Positions 1 to 8,190 are shown, counted from the first letter of the stretch. The stretch is DNA of 64,000 nucleotides from Streptomyces albus subsp. albus (GCF_000719865.1 NZ_JOID01000017.1:62001-126000); one strand, 5' to 3'. The notes: generated by a model from the sequence alone, not told the origin. Translations and numbers: made by a program.

Positions 1-656
1 CACTCCACGGTCCCGTACACCTCCCGGTCCAGCCGCTCCCGCAGCCCGGCGACGGCGGAGCAGTGCTCGGCCCGGTTCACCGTGTAGAAGGGGAAGCCGC
101 CCTCCTCCCGCACCCGCTGTTCGAAGCGCTCCAGGGTCCGCAGGGAGGCGGACACCGCGTGCACCGAGGCGTCGAAGGCGACCGACAGTTCCATCCAGTC
201 GCCCCCGGCGCGGAACTCCGCCACCAGCCGCTCCACCGTCTCCTGCGGCAGCCGGTAGAAGAAGTGGCAGCCCAGGGGCTCGTCGAGGGAGCCGAACCAG
301 TCCTGCTCCACCACCACGCTGCGGGACATCAGGCGCAGCGCGTCGGGATAGCTGAGGGTGCCGGCCCAGACGGCCGCCATCACCTCGCCGTAGCTCTGGC
401 CGCCGCACAGCTCCGGGGCGGTGCCGTACCGTTCCTCCGCCCAGTCGGCGAGGGCCAGCGCGAGGGCCATGAAGCCGCACTCGAAGACCTCCCACTCGTA
501 GATGGAGGCGTCGCGGTAGGCCTCGAGCAGCGGGTAGCCGAGGACCTCGTCGGCCTCGGCGAAGCGCCGCTTGGCGTGCTCCTGGGTGGTCACGAAGCGT
601 TCGATGGCGTCGTACCGGGTCGGGGTGAGCCCGGGGAAGAACAGCACCACGGACAT
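1..656 (-). CDS. Malonyl-CoA:ACP acyltransferase-like protein (C-terminus off the window)
   Basis: The gene reads leftwards from an ATG and leaves the window after about 218 codons, so the C-terminus is missing. It looks like a stand-alone acyltransferase of the FabD fold. A GQSYG nucleophile elbow places Ser at about residue 88, and an EHCSAV segment places a His at about residue 198. The 110-residue separation matches the Ser-His dyad of FabD. The usual His before the Ser (GHSxG) is Gln here. Such enzymes load malonyl or related units onto acyl carrier proteins. A GAGAG ribosome site precedes the start. It is last of three co-directional genes, 102 bases after the ThDP enzyme, so it probably serves the same pathway. 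The acyl-CoA used cannot be read from the sequence. Confidence 0.75.
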   Translation of the reverse strand, partial: MSVVLFFPGLTPTRYDAIERFVTTQEHAKRRFAEADEVLGYPLLEAYRDASIYEWEVFECGFMALALALADWAEERYGTAPELCGGQSYGEVMAAVWAGTLSYPDALRLMSRSVVVEQDWFGSLDEPLGCHFFYRLPQETVERLVAEFRAGGDWMELSVAFDASVHAVSASLRTLERFEQRVREEGGFPFYTVNRAEHCSAVAGLRERLDREVYGTVE

Positions 657-758
657 GCGTCATCTCTCTTCTCGTGGGTTGGGTCGGCCGTCGCTGCCAT
701 CGGCCGCGGGACGCGCGGCGGGGCGCCGGCGCGCGGCGCCCCCGGTCCCGTGCGCGGC

Positions 759-2477
759 TCAGGCGTCCCGGGCGGGGAAGTCGCCCGCGAGCCCCTCGTC
801 CATCCCGGGCGGTACGTCGCCGAGCCGGACCCGCACCTCCAGGACCGCCGGGCGGCCGGACGCGCAGTGCTCCCAGGCCTTCCGCACGGCGCCCGCCAGC
901 TCCCCGGGCCGGTCGGCCCGCGCGTGCCCGAGGCCGAGGGCCGCGGCGAGCTCCTCGTTGCCGGTGGGACGGTCCCGGGTGAAGGCGAAACGGGAGGAGG
1001 GACCGGACACCCGGTCGAGGTTGGTCTGGAGCCAGCCGTAGCCGCCGTTGTCCAGGACGACGTAGAGGACGGGCGCCCCCGCGTCGGCGAGGGTGGGCAG
1101 TTCGGTGCGGAAGACGTTGAACGCGCCGTCGCCCGTGACGGCCACCACCGGCCGGTCCGGCAGGGCCAGTCGCACGCCGAGGGCCGCGGCGGCGCCGAAG
1201 CCCAGCGGGGTCTGTTCGCTGGGCACGACGGAGCCGCCGCGCGCGCCGCAGGACCAGTGCGGGTGGTGGTACGACCACATGTCCTGCAGGCCGTTCTCCT
1301 GCACGAGCACGCAGTCCTCCGGTACGGCCTCGCGGAGCGCGGCGAGCACTCCGGCGACCGACGGGGTGCCGGCGGCCGCGGCGGCCCGCTCCGCCTCGGC
1401 GGCCAACCGGGCCGCCTCAGACGCCTGTTCGGCACGGGCCCGCTCCACCCGGCCCGTCCAGCCCGCCCGGGACGGCCGGAAGGCGAGCAGCCCGGCCCAG
1501 CCCTGGACCGCGCGGAACACATCGCCCAGCACGTGGAGCCCGGGGCGGCCGGTGACCACGTCCTCCTCACCGGCGACGACCTGGATCACCTCCGGGTGCG
1601 GTGCCTCCGGCCAGCCGAAGGTCGCGGTCTCCTCCAGCCTGCTGCCGAGGGCGACCACCAGGTCGGTCTCCCGCCACAGCTCCGCGGCGGGCCCGGTGGT
1701 GTAGAGGCCGGACACCCCGCAGAACAGGGGGTGCTCCTCGGAGAACACACCGCGCCCGGAGGCGGTGGTGAAGACGCCGGCGCCCATCAGCTCCGCCAGC
1801 CGTTCGACGGCGCGGCCCGCGTTGCGGTGCCGGGCCCCGCCGCCGACGAGGAGCAGCGGGCGCTCCGCGGCGGCGATGCGCTCGGCGGCGGCGCGCAGCG
1901 CCCCGGCGTCCGGGGCGAGCCGCTGCGGTCCGGCCGGGCGCCAGGGCGCGTACCGCTCCACCGGCTCCCCGGCGATCTGCTCGGGGATCTCGACGTAGAC
2001 GGGGCCGGGCGTGCCGTTGACGGCGACCGCCGCCGCCTTCTCCAGCGCGGCGGGCAGCCGGTCGGCACGGTCCACGCGGACGGCCCACTTGGTGAACGGG
2101 CGGACGGCGGTGAGCTGGTCGAGCTCCTGGAAGGCGCCGGTGCCGAGCCGGTCCAGGCCGGTGCCGCCGGCGAGGAGGATCAGCGGCGCGGCGGCGGAGC
2201 GGGCCTCCAGCAGTCCGGTGAGCGCGTGGGTGACGGCCGGGCCCTTGCCGACCGCGCACACTCCGGGGCGGCCGGAGGCGAGGGCGTAACCGGTGGCCAT
2301 GTAGAGGGCGTTGCGCTGGTCGCGGCAGAGCACGGCGGCGGCCGCGCGGTCCTCCAGGGCGCCGAGCAGGTCCATGTCGTCGCCCGGCAGCCCGAACACC
2401 GTGTCGGTGCCGAGGTGTTCGAGGAAGTCGGCGACAGCGGCCCAGACCGTGGGATGGGTGTACGGGGCGGCGCTCAC
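759..2477 (-). CDS. ThDP-dependent acetolactate synthase-like enzyme
   Basis: A 572-residue protein with the three-domain plan of the acetolactate synthase/decarboxylase family. The N-terminal pyrimidine-binding domain has FGLPGDD near residue 30. The cofactor motif is near the C-terminus, with GDG followed about 25 residues later by LDNGGYG. These enzymes cleave or join carbon-carbon bonds next to a carbonyl, typically using pyruvate. Gap-free alignment on the GYA motif puts Gln (in RDQRNA) where the catalytic Glu of RHEQGA normally sits, so the chemistry may be unusual. The GTG start overlaps the upstream stop as GTGA, which implies translational coupling to the aldehyde dehydrogenase. The closest known function is unclear; it could be a carboligase or a decarboxylase. 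Confidence 0.8.
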   Translation of the reverse strand: MSAAPYTHPTVWAAVADFLEHLGTDTVFGLPGDDMDLLGALEDRAAAAVLCRDQRNALYMATGYALASGRPGVCAVGKGPAVTHALTGLLEARSAAAPLILLAGGTGLDRLGTGAFQELDQLTAVRPFTKWAVRVDRADRLPAALEKAAAVAVNGTPGPVYVEIPEQIAGEPVERYAPWRPAGPQRLAPDAGALRAAAERIAAAERPLLLVGGGARHRNAGRAVERLAELMGAGVFTTASGRGVFSEEHPLFCGVSGLYTTGPAAELWRETDLVVALGSRLEETATFGWPEAPHPEVIQVVAGEEDVVTGRPGLHVLGDVFRAVQGWAGLLAFRPSRAGWTGRVERARAEQASEAARLAAEAERAAAAAGTPSVAGVLAALREAVPEDCVLVQENGLQDMWSYHHPHWSCGARGGSVVPSEQTPLGFGAAAALGVRLALPDRPVVAVTGDGAFNVFRTELPTLADAGAPVLYVVLDNGGYGWLQTNLDRVSGPSSRFAFTRDRPTGNEELAAALGLGHARADRPGELAGAVRKAWEHCASGRPAVLEVRVRLGDVPPGMDEGLAGDFPARDA

Positions 2478-3715
2478 CGGGCGTCCGCCGGGAGGTGGTC
2501 GGCGACGGCCTTGGAGATGAGCACCGGCTCGGCGTGGACGTTCTCTCCGTCGCTGATGTAGTTGGCCTGCCGGCCGTAGCCGCCGAAGGGGGCGTTGCCG
2601 TCGTCGACGGACAGCAGGGTGGTGTCCACGGTGACCGTGGTGCGCCGGCGCAGCGCCTCCACCAGGGCGGGCGCGGTGCCGTAGACGCTGGCGCCCAGGG
2701 CCCGTTCGGTGAAGCTGCCGGTGGTGAGGGTGGCGGCGAGGGCGGACTCCTCGCGGTAGCCGGCCACGTTGAAGACGGGGGCGAAGAACTCGGGGACGTG
2801 GGTGCGCGGGGTCACCGGTTCGCCGTTCACCACCACGGGGTCGAAGCGGCGGCTGCGGAAGTCCACGACGCCGCCGTGCACGATGTCCCTCCGGTTGCGG
2901 GCGAGGAAGAGCGCCGCCTCCTCCAGGGCCCCCTCGTAGAAGATCGGGCCGTAGTCGGTGGCCGGATCGTCGTACGGGCCGTAGCGCAGCCCCTTCAGGC
3001 GGGTGATCAGCTCGTCGAGGAAGCCGGGGAGCAGCTCCTCGTGGACGCAGAAGAGGTCCGGGCCGAGGCAGTCCTGCCCGGCGTTGAGCATCCGGACCTC
3101 GACGGCGTCGGCGGCGGCCCGTTCGACGTCCGCGCCGGGGGCCACGACGAAGGGGTTGACCCCGGCGCCGAGGTGAAGGAACAGCTGCCCGGTGGAGAGC
3201 TGTTCGCGGATGCGCTCGGCGTTGCGGTAGGCGCCGGTGAAGACGACCACGCTCGCCGGCCGGGCGTGGTCGCGGACGAAGGCGCGCTGGCTGGCGGTGA
3301 CGAGGTCGACGGGCAGCCGGTGGTGCTCGGCCAGCATCCGGTGCAGCCGGACGACCTGGTCGCGCACCTGGCTCGACGGCCGGAAGACGACGCGGCCGGA
3401 GTAGAGCGAGGGCACGAGCAGGTAGAGCACGTAGGAGTAGAGGAGCACGTTGGACGGCATGAAGACCGCCACGCTCCGGACGTGGCCGGGCCGGTAGCGC
3501 TCCACCTCGGCCAGCGCGCCGTCGAGGGTGGCGACGGCGGCCTCCAGCTCGTATCCGGCGGCCCGGTGGGTGGAGATCTCGCAGAGCAGGCTCAGTACGC
3601 CGCCGGGCTCCCGCGCCAGGAAGTCCCGGACCCTGCGCAGAGCGTCCGCACGCCCGCCGTACGGGACACTCCAGGTCAAGGTGTCGCCGGCGGGCTGAAC
3701 GGGAGCCGAGGTCAT
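2474..3715 (-). CDS. Aldehyde dehydrogenase superfamily protein, possibly acylating
   Basis: A 413-residue protein of the NAD(P)-dependent aldehyde dehydrogenase superfamily. The catalytic cysteine lies in NAGQDC, and FGGYG occurs near the C-terminus. The motif normally read as LELGG, whose Glu is the general base for hydrolysis, appears as LHLGAG followed by NPF. Loss of that Glu is known in CoA-acylating members such as methylmalonate-semialdehyde dehydrogenase, so thioester formation or reduction is a reasonable inference. The protein is shorter than typical ALDHs (about 480). The ATG is preceded by GAGGGGGA at good spacing. It is the first gene of a three-gene unit reading into the ThDP enzyme and acyltransferase, behind a repeat-rich promoter region. 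Confidence 0.75.
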   Translation of the reverse strand: MTSAPVQPAGDTLTWSVPYGGRADALRRVRDFLAREPGGVLSLLCEISTHRAAGYELEAAVATLDGALAEVERYRPGHVRSVAVFMPSNVLLYSYVLYLLVPSLYSGRVVFRPSSQVRDQVVRLHRMLAEHHRLPVDLVTASQRAFVRDHARPASVVVFTGAYRNAERIREQLSTGQLFLHLGAGVNPFVVAPGADVERAAADAVEVRMLNAGQDCLGPDLFCVHEELLPGFLDELITRLKGLRYGPYDDPATDYGPIFYEGALEEAALFLARNRRDIVHGGVVDFRSRRFDPVVVNGEPVTPRTHVPEFFAPVFNVAGYREESALAATLTTGSFTERALGASVYGTAPALVEALRRRTTVTVDTTLLSVDDGNAPFGGYGRQANYISDGENVHAEPVLISKAVADHLPADAR

Positions 3716-3756
3716 CTGTCCCCCTCACGGTACGAGCTGAAGCTGGTCACCACGAG

Positions 3757-3793
3757 TGTCAATGCAGAGTCATAATCTGTCAAGAGAAGTCAT
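3757..3793 (-). promoter_or_regulatory. Four phased GTCA repeats upstream of the ALDH gene
   Basis: Read on the plus strand, hexamers TGTCAA, AGTCAT, TGTCAA and AGTCAT begin at 3757, 3768, 3778 and 3788, spaced 11, 10 and 10 bases. In the direction of transcription they read ATGACT/TTGACA. One-turn spacing of identical cores is typical of a regulator that stacks on one DNA face. The same core recurs between the exporter and regulator genes. Confidence 0.65.
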
Positions 3794-3832
3794 TGAGTGC
3801 CGCGCCGCGTGCGTCCGCAGGTCGCCGGCGCC

Positions 3833-5077
3833 TCACATCTCCCGCAGGCCCGGCGCCGCCCAGCATCCCGCCACAACTAACAGATAAGCGCCGGAGATCA
3901 CCAGGACGGTATGGGACAAACCAACGCCGCCCACCAGCGCGACCGCGGCGGTGGCCCCGAGCGGCACAGCGGAGAGCGCGACGGTGTCGATCGCCGCCAC
4001 CACCCGCCCGTACTGCCCCTGGGGTATCCCGCGTTGCAGCGCGCCGGTGCGCAGCGGCGCGACGGGGGCCGCGACCGCGCCCAGCACGGCCAGCAGGGCC
4101 GCGCCGACCGGGAGCGGGGGCAGGGCGGCGAGCCCGGCGATGAGCACCCCGGCGGCGAAGCCGGCCGCCAGGAAGGTCCGGCGGCGGCCCAGCCGGTGCC
4201 CCGCCGCCGCGAAGGCCAGCGACCCGGCGGCCGTTCCGAGCCCGAAGGCGGTCAGCAGGACGCCGAGGCTGCCGGCGCTGCCCAGGTGCTGGTAGGCGTA
4301 GGTGACGAGGACGACCCCGGCGAGCCCGCTGTCCAGGCCGTTGAAGGCGGTGGACGAGGCCGTCAGGGTGCGCAGCAGCCGGTGCCGCCGCAACGTCCGC
4401 AGCCCCGCCCGGAGTTCGGCCGCGTACCCGCCCGCCGGCTTCCCCGGCGCGGGGGCGGCGGAGCGGGCGGGGGCGGGCACCCCGGCGGTGATCACCAACG
4501 CGGCGAGGGCGCACACGCCCGCGTTGATCAGCAGCACGCCCGCCGTGCTCAACAGGGCCACCCCCAGGCCGCCGAGCGCCGGTCCGCAGAGCTGGCTGAC
4601 CTGGCGCACCGCCGTGAGCAGCCCGTTGGCCCGTTCCAGCGGCATCCGGGCGGCGGTCGCCAGCGCGGGCACCAGCCCGGTCACGGCCGTGACCCCGGGG
4701 ATGTCCAGCAGGCTCGCGAACAGCACCAGCGCGACGAGAACGGTGAAGTCCAGCCGCCCCAGGGCGTGCAGCAGCGGGATCGCGGCGGCGGCCGTACCGC
4801 CGAAGAGATAGGACACGACGGTGGTGGCCTTGAACCCCCACCGGTCGATGAGCGGGCCCGCCGCGAAACCGGCCACACCGGCGCCGACGGACGCGACGGC
4901 GACCACGATTCCGGTCCGGGCGACGCTCCCCGTGGTCTGCAGCACGAACCACGGGACGGCCACGATCATCATGGCCTCGCCCACGGAGGCGATCGCCACC
5001 GCCGTCAGCAGGGCGGTCAACCCCGCCCGTCGTCGCGGCGCGCCGTCTCCGTTGGACACAAGTCGTGACTTTAGCAT
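3833..5077 (-). CDS. MFS transporter, probable exporter
   Basis: A 414-residue integral membrane protein with about twelve hydrophobic segments and a basic loop after the second (GPLIDRWG, the MFS motif A region). It is probably an efflux carrier for the product of the neighbouring genes. It is divergent from the XRE-TPR regulator and reads towards the aldehyde dehydrogenase. The ATG overlaps one copy of the phased TGACT repeats and has no clear ribosome site, so the true start may lie slightly downstream, for example the GTG at 5059. Codon 400 is TTA (3878-3880), a rare codon that makes translation depend on the bldA tRNA. Confidence 0.8.
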   Translation of the reverse strand: MLKSRLVSNGDGAPRRRAGLTALLTAVAIASVGEAMMIVAVPWFVLQTTGSVARTGIVVAVASVGAGVAGFAAGPLIDRWGFKATTVVSYLFGGTAAAAIPLLHALGRLDFTVLVALVLFASLLDIPGVTAVTGLVPALATAARMPLERANGLLTAVRQVSQLCGPALGGLGVALLSTAGVLLINAGVCALAALVITAGVPAPARSAAPAPGKPAGGYAAELRAGLRTLRRHRLLRTLTASSTAFNGLDSGLAGVVLVTYAYQHLGSAGSLGVLLTAFGLGTAAGSLAFAAAGHRLGRRRTFLAAGFAAGVLIAGLAALPPLPVGAALLAVLGAVAAPVAPLRTGALQRGIPQGQYGRVVAAIDTVALSAVPLGATAAVALVGGVGLSHTVLVISGAYLLVVAGCWAAPGLREM

Positions 5078-5091
5078 GACTGGCTATGACT
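5066..5091 (+). promoter_or_regulatory. Three phased TGACT repeats between exporter and regulator genes
   Basis: TGACT occurs at 5066, 5077 and 5087, with 11- and 10-base spacing and the last two preceded by A. The array sits in the divergent control region of the MFS and XRE-TPR genes. It matches the core and orientation, relative to the regulated gene, of the array at 3757-3793, which suggests a common binding protein. Confidence 0.6.
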
Positions 5092-5187
5092 GAAATGAAA
5101 AGGCCAGGTCCGGACGGGACCGGTACACTGCCTTGTCATAGTTCGTTACTTCCCCGGCGTCCACACAACCTTTGGCGAGCGATTAAC

Positions 5188-6468
5188 TTGACGGTCGAGC
5201 AACCGGAATTCGGGCGGCAGGTCCGCGAGATCCGCCGCGCGCAGGGCTTGTCACAGACGGACCTCGCCGGTGACAACATGTCACCCAGCTATATCTCCCT
5301 CGTCGAGAGCGGCCGCCGGGCCCCCAGCGTCAAACTGGCCCGGGTCATCGCCGAGCGTCTGGGCGTCCCGCTCCAGCAGCTCGTCGCGCCCCAGCCCCGC
5401 GAGGAGCGGCGCACGCACCGCCTCGGTCTCGTCGGCCGGCTCGTCGCCGCCCGCTCCTCACAGCTCTCGGGCGACTGGGAGGCGGCGCACGACCAGCTCC
5501 GCGACGTCATCGAGCGCGCCGGCGACTCCGAGGCGGACGAGGTGCTCTGGGAGGCCCGCTGGGACCTGGCCACCACCCTCGGCCACCTCGGCCGGCAGCG
5601 GGAACGCGAGGAAACCCTCCGCGGGCTGCTGGACGACCCGCTCACCGAGGCCTCCCCGCTGCTGCTCACCCGGGTCTCCGTGGAGACCGCCCAGGCGCTG
5701 CGGCTGGCGGGCAAGCTCTCCGAGAGCGTGCGCGTCGCCGAGGAGGCCGTCCGGTCGGCGGAGTCCCTCGGCGCCGACCCGGCCGAGACCGTCCGCGCCC
5801 GGGTCGCCCTGCTGTCGGCCTGCGCGGAGAGCGGCGACTGGCACCGGTCCGCCGGTCTCGCCGAGGAACTGCGCGACGCCGTGTCCGCCCTGCCCGACGG
5901 CCAGGTGAAGGCCGTCGCCCTGTGGGCCTGCGCCGGTGCCCGGTACGCGGCCGGCGACACCCCCGGGGCCGTCAAACTGCTGGACAGGGCCGCGGAGTTG
6001 CTTTCCGCCGCCGCCGATCTCCAGCTCAGCGCCCGGCTGTCCGTGGCCGGGGCCCTGATGCGCCTCTCCGCCGGGGAGGCCGACGCCGCGGAGAGCCTGC
6101 TGGAGCAGGCCCGGCAGACCGCGTCGCTGCTCGGGTCCGCCGCCCTGCGGACCCGGCTCGCCGCGGCCTCCGTCGCGCTGTCCCTCCACCGCGGCGACAC
6201 CGCCGGAGCGCTGGAGCAGGCACGCGAGGCGGAGGCCGGCCTCGACGGAACGGCCCCGCTGGACGAGGCCCGGTGCACCGTGGCGCTCGCCAGGGCGCAC
6301 CGGGCCGCCGGCGCCGCGGAGGAGGCCGACGCCCGCTACCGCGACGCCGCCGCCCGCTACGAGCGGACCGGCGCCTACCGCTTCGCGGTGGAAGTCTGGC
6401 GGGAGCTCAGCGAGCCCGTGCCGCCCGGCCGCACCGGCTTCGACCCGCACGCGCTCGTCATGCCGTGA
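5188..6468 (+). CDS. XRE-family regulator with TPR-like helical repeats
   Basis: From the TTG chosen here the protein has 426 residues. Residues about 8-60 form an XRE helix-turn-helix (GLSQTDLA, then SPSYISLVESGRR). The rest is Ala/Leu/Glu-rich helical repeats resembling tetratricopeptides, often a ligand- or peptide-sensing part. GGCGAG precedes the TTG. An ATG at 5086 in the same frame would add 34 residues that do not resemble the family. It diverges from the MFS exporter and overlaps the convergent PPTase-like gene by 11 bases. It is the most likely binder of the phased repeats in both control regions, possibly as a local pathway regulator. Effector and sign of regulation are unknown. 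Confidence 0.8.
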   Translation: MTVEQPEFGRQVREIRRAQGLSQTDLAGDNMSPSYISLVESGRRAPSVKLARVIAERLGVPLQQLVAPQPREERRTHRLGLVGRLVAARSSQLSGDWEAAHDQLRDVIERAGDSEADEVLWEARWDLATTLGHLGRQREREETLRGLLDDPLTEASPLLLTRVSVETAQALRLAGKLSESVRVAEEAVRSAESLGADPAETVRARVALLSACAESGDWHRSAGLAEELRDAVSALPDGQVKAVALWACAGARYAAGDTPGAVKLLDRAAELLSAAADLQLSARLSVAGALMRLSAGEADAAESLLEQARQTASLLGSAALRTRLAAASVALSLHRGDTAGALEQAREAEAGLDGTAPLDEARCTVALARAHRAAGAAEEADARYRDAAARYERTGAYRFAVEVWRELSEPVPPGRTGFDPHALVMP

Positions 6469-7138
6469 CCGGCGGTCTGTCGCCCACCTGCCACACGAAC
6501 ACCCGCCGCATCTCCGAGGAGGTCGCCACCGAGGCCGCCAGCCCGGGTTCGGCGGGTACGTCGTAGACGTAGGCGACGGGCGGGCCCGCGGACTCGCCGC
6601 CGCCGGAATCCGGCGGCAGCAGCACCCGGCCCTCGCGGTGCTGGATCAGCGCGTCCACCTCGCCCGCCAGGGCCAGCCGTCCGTGGCCCGACAGCCGCAG
6701 GGAGGCCTCCTTGCGGGTCCACAACTGGGCCAGCCGGCGGGAGCGTTCCTCCTCCGGGGCCTCGTCCACGAACAGCCGTTCCGAGCGGTTGAACGGCAGA
6801 AACGCTTCCTCTTCGAGGAGGCTCGGCACGCCGTGCCCGCTCACCGCCACGGACGAGCCGCCGGCCAGCGCGACGAACTGCCGCCGCTCGTCCGGGCACA
6901 CGGCGATGTCCACCGATGAGCCCTCCAGCTCCGGCCGCCCGTAGGCGTCGCGCCGCAGCGGTACCTCCCGCTCCGGCAGGTCCAGCAGCTGGCCGAGAAA
7001 GGCCCGCAGTGCGGACCACCGGCCCCTCGCCCCGGCGGCACGGCGGTCCAGCCGCACCGAGAAGACGTGTAACTCGCGGTCCGCGAACGGCTGGTGGCGG
7101 TCGACCACCGGAACCGGACCCGCGTCTCTTCCATGCAT
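6458..7138 (-). CDS. Degenerate 4'-phosphopantetheinyl-transferase superfamily protein
   Basis: A 226-residue protein with the Sfp-type C-terminal signature LWTRKEASLRLSGHG, where the WxxKEA core is intact. Sfp-type enzymes transfer the CoA phosphopantetheine arm to carrier proteins, which suits a cluster with an acyltransferase. However, the upstream NxSH motif is not recognisable, and the Mg-binding G-x-D motif appears as SGHG (residues about 98-101), lacking the Asp. It may be a divergent or inactive family member. AGGGGGA sits just ahead of the ATG. It is convergent with the XRE-TPR gene and divergent from the LuxR-type regulator. Confidence 0.65.
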   Translation of the reverse strand: MHGRDAGPVPVVDRHQPFADRELHVFSVRLDRRAAGARGRWSALRAFLGQLLDLPEREVPLRRDAYGRPELEGSSVDIAVCPDERRQFVALAGGSSVAVSGHGVPSLLEEEAFLPFNRSERLFVDEAPEEERSRRLAQLWTRKEASLRLSGHGRLALAGEVDALIQHREGRVLLPPDSGGGESAGPPVAYVYDVPAEPGLAASVATSSEMRRVFVWQVGDRPPVTA

Positions 7139-7345
7139 CGCATCCCCCTAGATGGCACGGAGTACGGAGCGCCCGGAAACGGGTAGCCGGGCCCTCCCCC
7201 GGAATCCCGCGGCCTCACCGGTCATGTGAGTGCCCGCCGGGATCGGGTAGAACTCAAGCCAATCCTGACAGCGGACTCCGCTCGCTAATCTCCTACCTCA
7301 GAAGGATTCGACACCCCCCATTCGGCGGGGTCCGGAAGGGGGACC

Positions 7346-8155
7346 GTGATCCGCGTCGCACTCCTCGGCACGGCCGGCGGGCGGGCCGCTCTGCGCGCCG
7401 CCCTGACCGCCCCGGACATCACGGTCGTCGGACCGCCGCGGATCCCCCGGCCGGACCGGACCGCCGGACCCGCGGCGGCGGAGGCGGAGGCGGAGGCGGA
7501 CGGAGGCTTAGCGGACGCGGACGCGGACGCGGGCTCAGCGGACCCGGGCGGGAAAGACGCGGCCCCGGCCGCGGCCCCGGCGGACGCCGACCTCGTGCTG
7601 CTGGCCGCCACGCCGGACGGCCCGCCCCCGCTCGCCGCCGTCCGGACCCTGCGCTCGCTGCCGGCACCGCCGCCGGTGGTCGTCCTGACCTCCGCGCCCG
7701 GCACCGAGTACGTCGCCGGCTGCCTCGCCGCGGGCGCCGCGGGCGTACTGGACGAACAGGCCGACGGGCCCGTCCTGCTCTCCTGCTTACGCATCCTGGC
7801 GTCCGGGGGACACGTCTTCCCGTCCCCCGCCGCCCACGTGCCCGCCGCCCGGGCGGCACTCCACCGGCCTCCCCCGGACGTGGCCGGGGAGCATCCGGGG
7901 CTCACCCGGCTGACCCTGCGGGAGCGGGAGGTGCTCCGCCTCCTGTCCGCCGGGCTCACCAACCCCGCGATCTCCGCACGGCTCGGCATCACGCCCGCCA
8001 CCGTCAAGGAGCACGTCAGCTCCACCCTGCGCAAACTGGGCGTCAGCAGCAGGACGAGCGCCGCGGTGCTCGCCTACCGGGCCGGCTGGACCGACGGCGG
8101 CCCCCCGGAACCGCCCCCTCCGCCCGCCGTCCCACCGTTGCCGGCGCCGCCCTGA
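7346..8155 (+). CDS. LuxR-type regulator with degenerate receiver; two TTA codons
   Basis: A 269-residue protein. Residues about 190-255 form a NarL/LuxR helix-turn-helix (LTLREREVLRLLSAGLTN, then ATVKEHV). The N-terminal 150 residues follow a receiver fold, but the phosphoacceptor Asp after VLL is Ala (LLAATPDG), and the usual Lys near GVL is replaced. An Ala/Glu/Asp-rich insert lies at about residues 45-75. It is therefore probably not controlled by phosphorylation. Codons 55 (7508-7510) and 148 (7787-7789) are TTA, which predicts bldA dependence. The GTG start has a good GGAAGGGGGA site. It has no kinase partner of its own; the next genes form a separate kinase/regulator pair. Confidence 0.8.
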   Translation: MIRVALLGTAGGRAALRAALTAPDITVVGPPRIPRPDRTAGPAAAEAEAEADGGLADADADAGSADPGGKDAAPAAAPADADLVLLAATPDGPPPLAAVRTLRSLPAPPPVVVLTSAPGTEYVAGCLAAGAAGVLDEQADGPVLLSCLRILASGGHVFPSPAAHVPAARAALHRPPPDVAGEHPGLTRLTLREREVLRLLSAGLTNPAISARLGITPATVKEHVSSTLRKLGVSSRTSAAVLAYRAGWTDGGPPEPPPPPAVPPLPAPP

Positions 8156-8174
8156 GGCGGCCCCGCCGGACCCC

Positions 8175-8190
8175 TACATCCTTGGATGTA
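8175..8190. promoter_or_regulatory. Perfect inverted repeat TACATCC-TT-GGATGTA
   Basis: Seven-base arms with a 2-base centre, 49 bases ahead of the sensor kinase ATG. Its position in the promoter of a NarL-type two-component operon suggests an autoregulatory operator for the response regulator encoded at 9476. Confidence 0.65.

Noticed and set aside
63..2561. Very long plus-strand open frame opposite the ThDP and acyltransferase genes
   Set aside because: Its product is Gly/Arg/Ala-rich without motifs and mirrors genes with clear family signatures on the minus strand; a high-GC antisense artefact.
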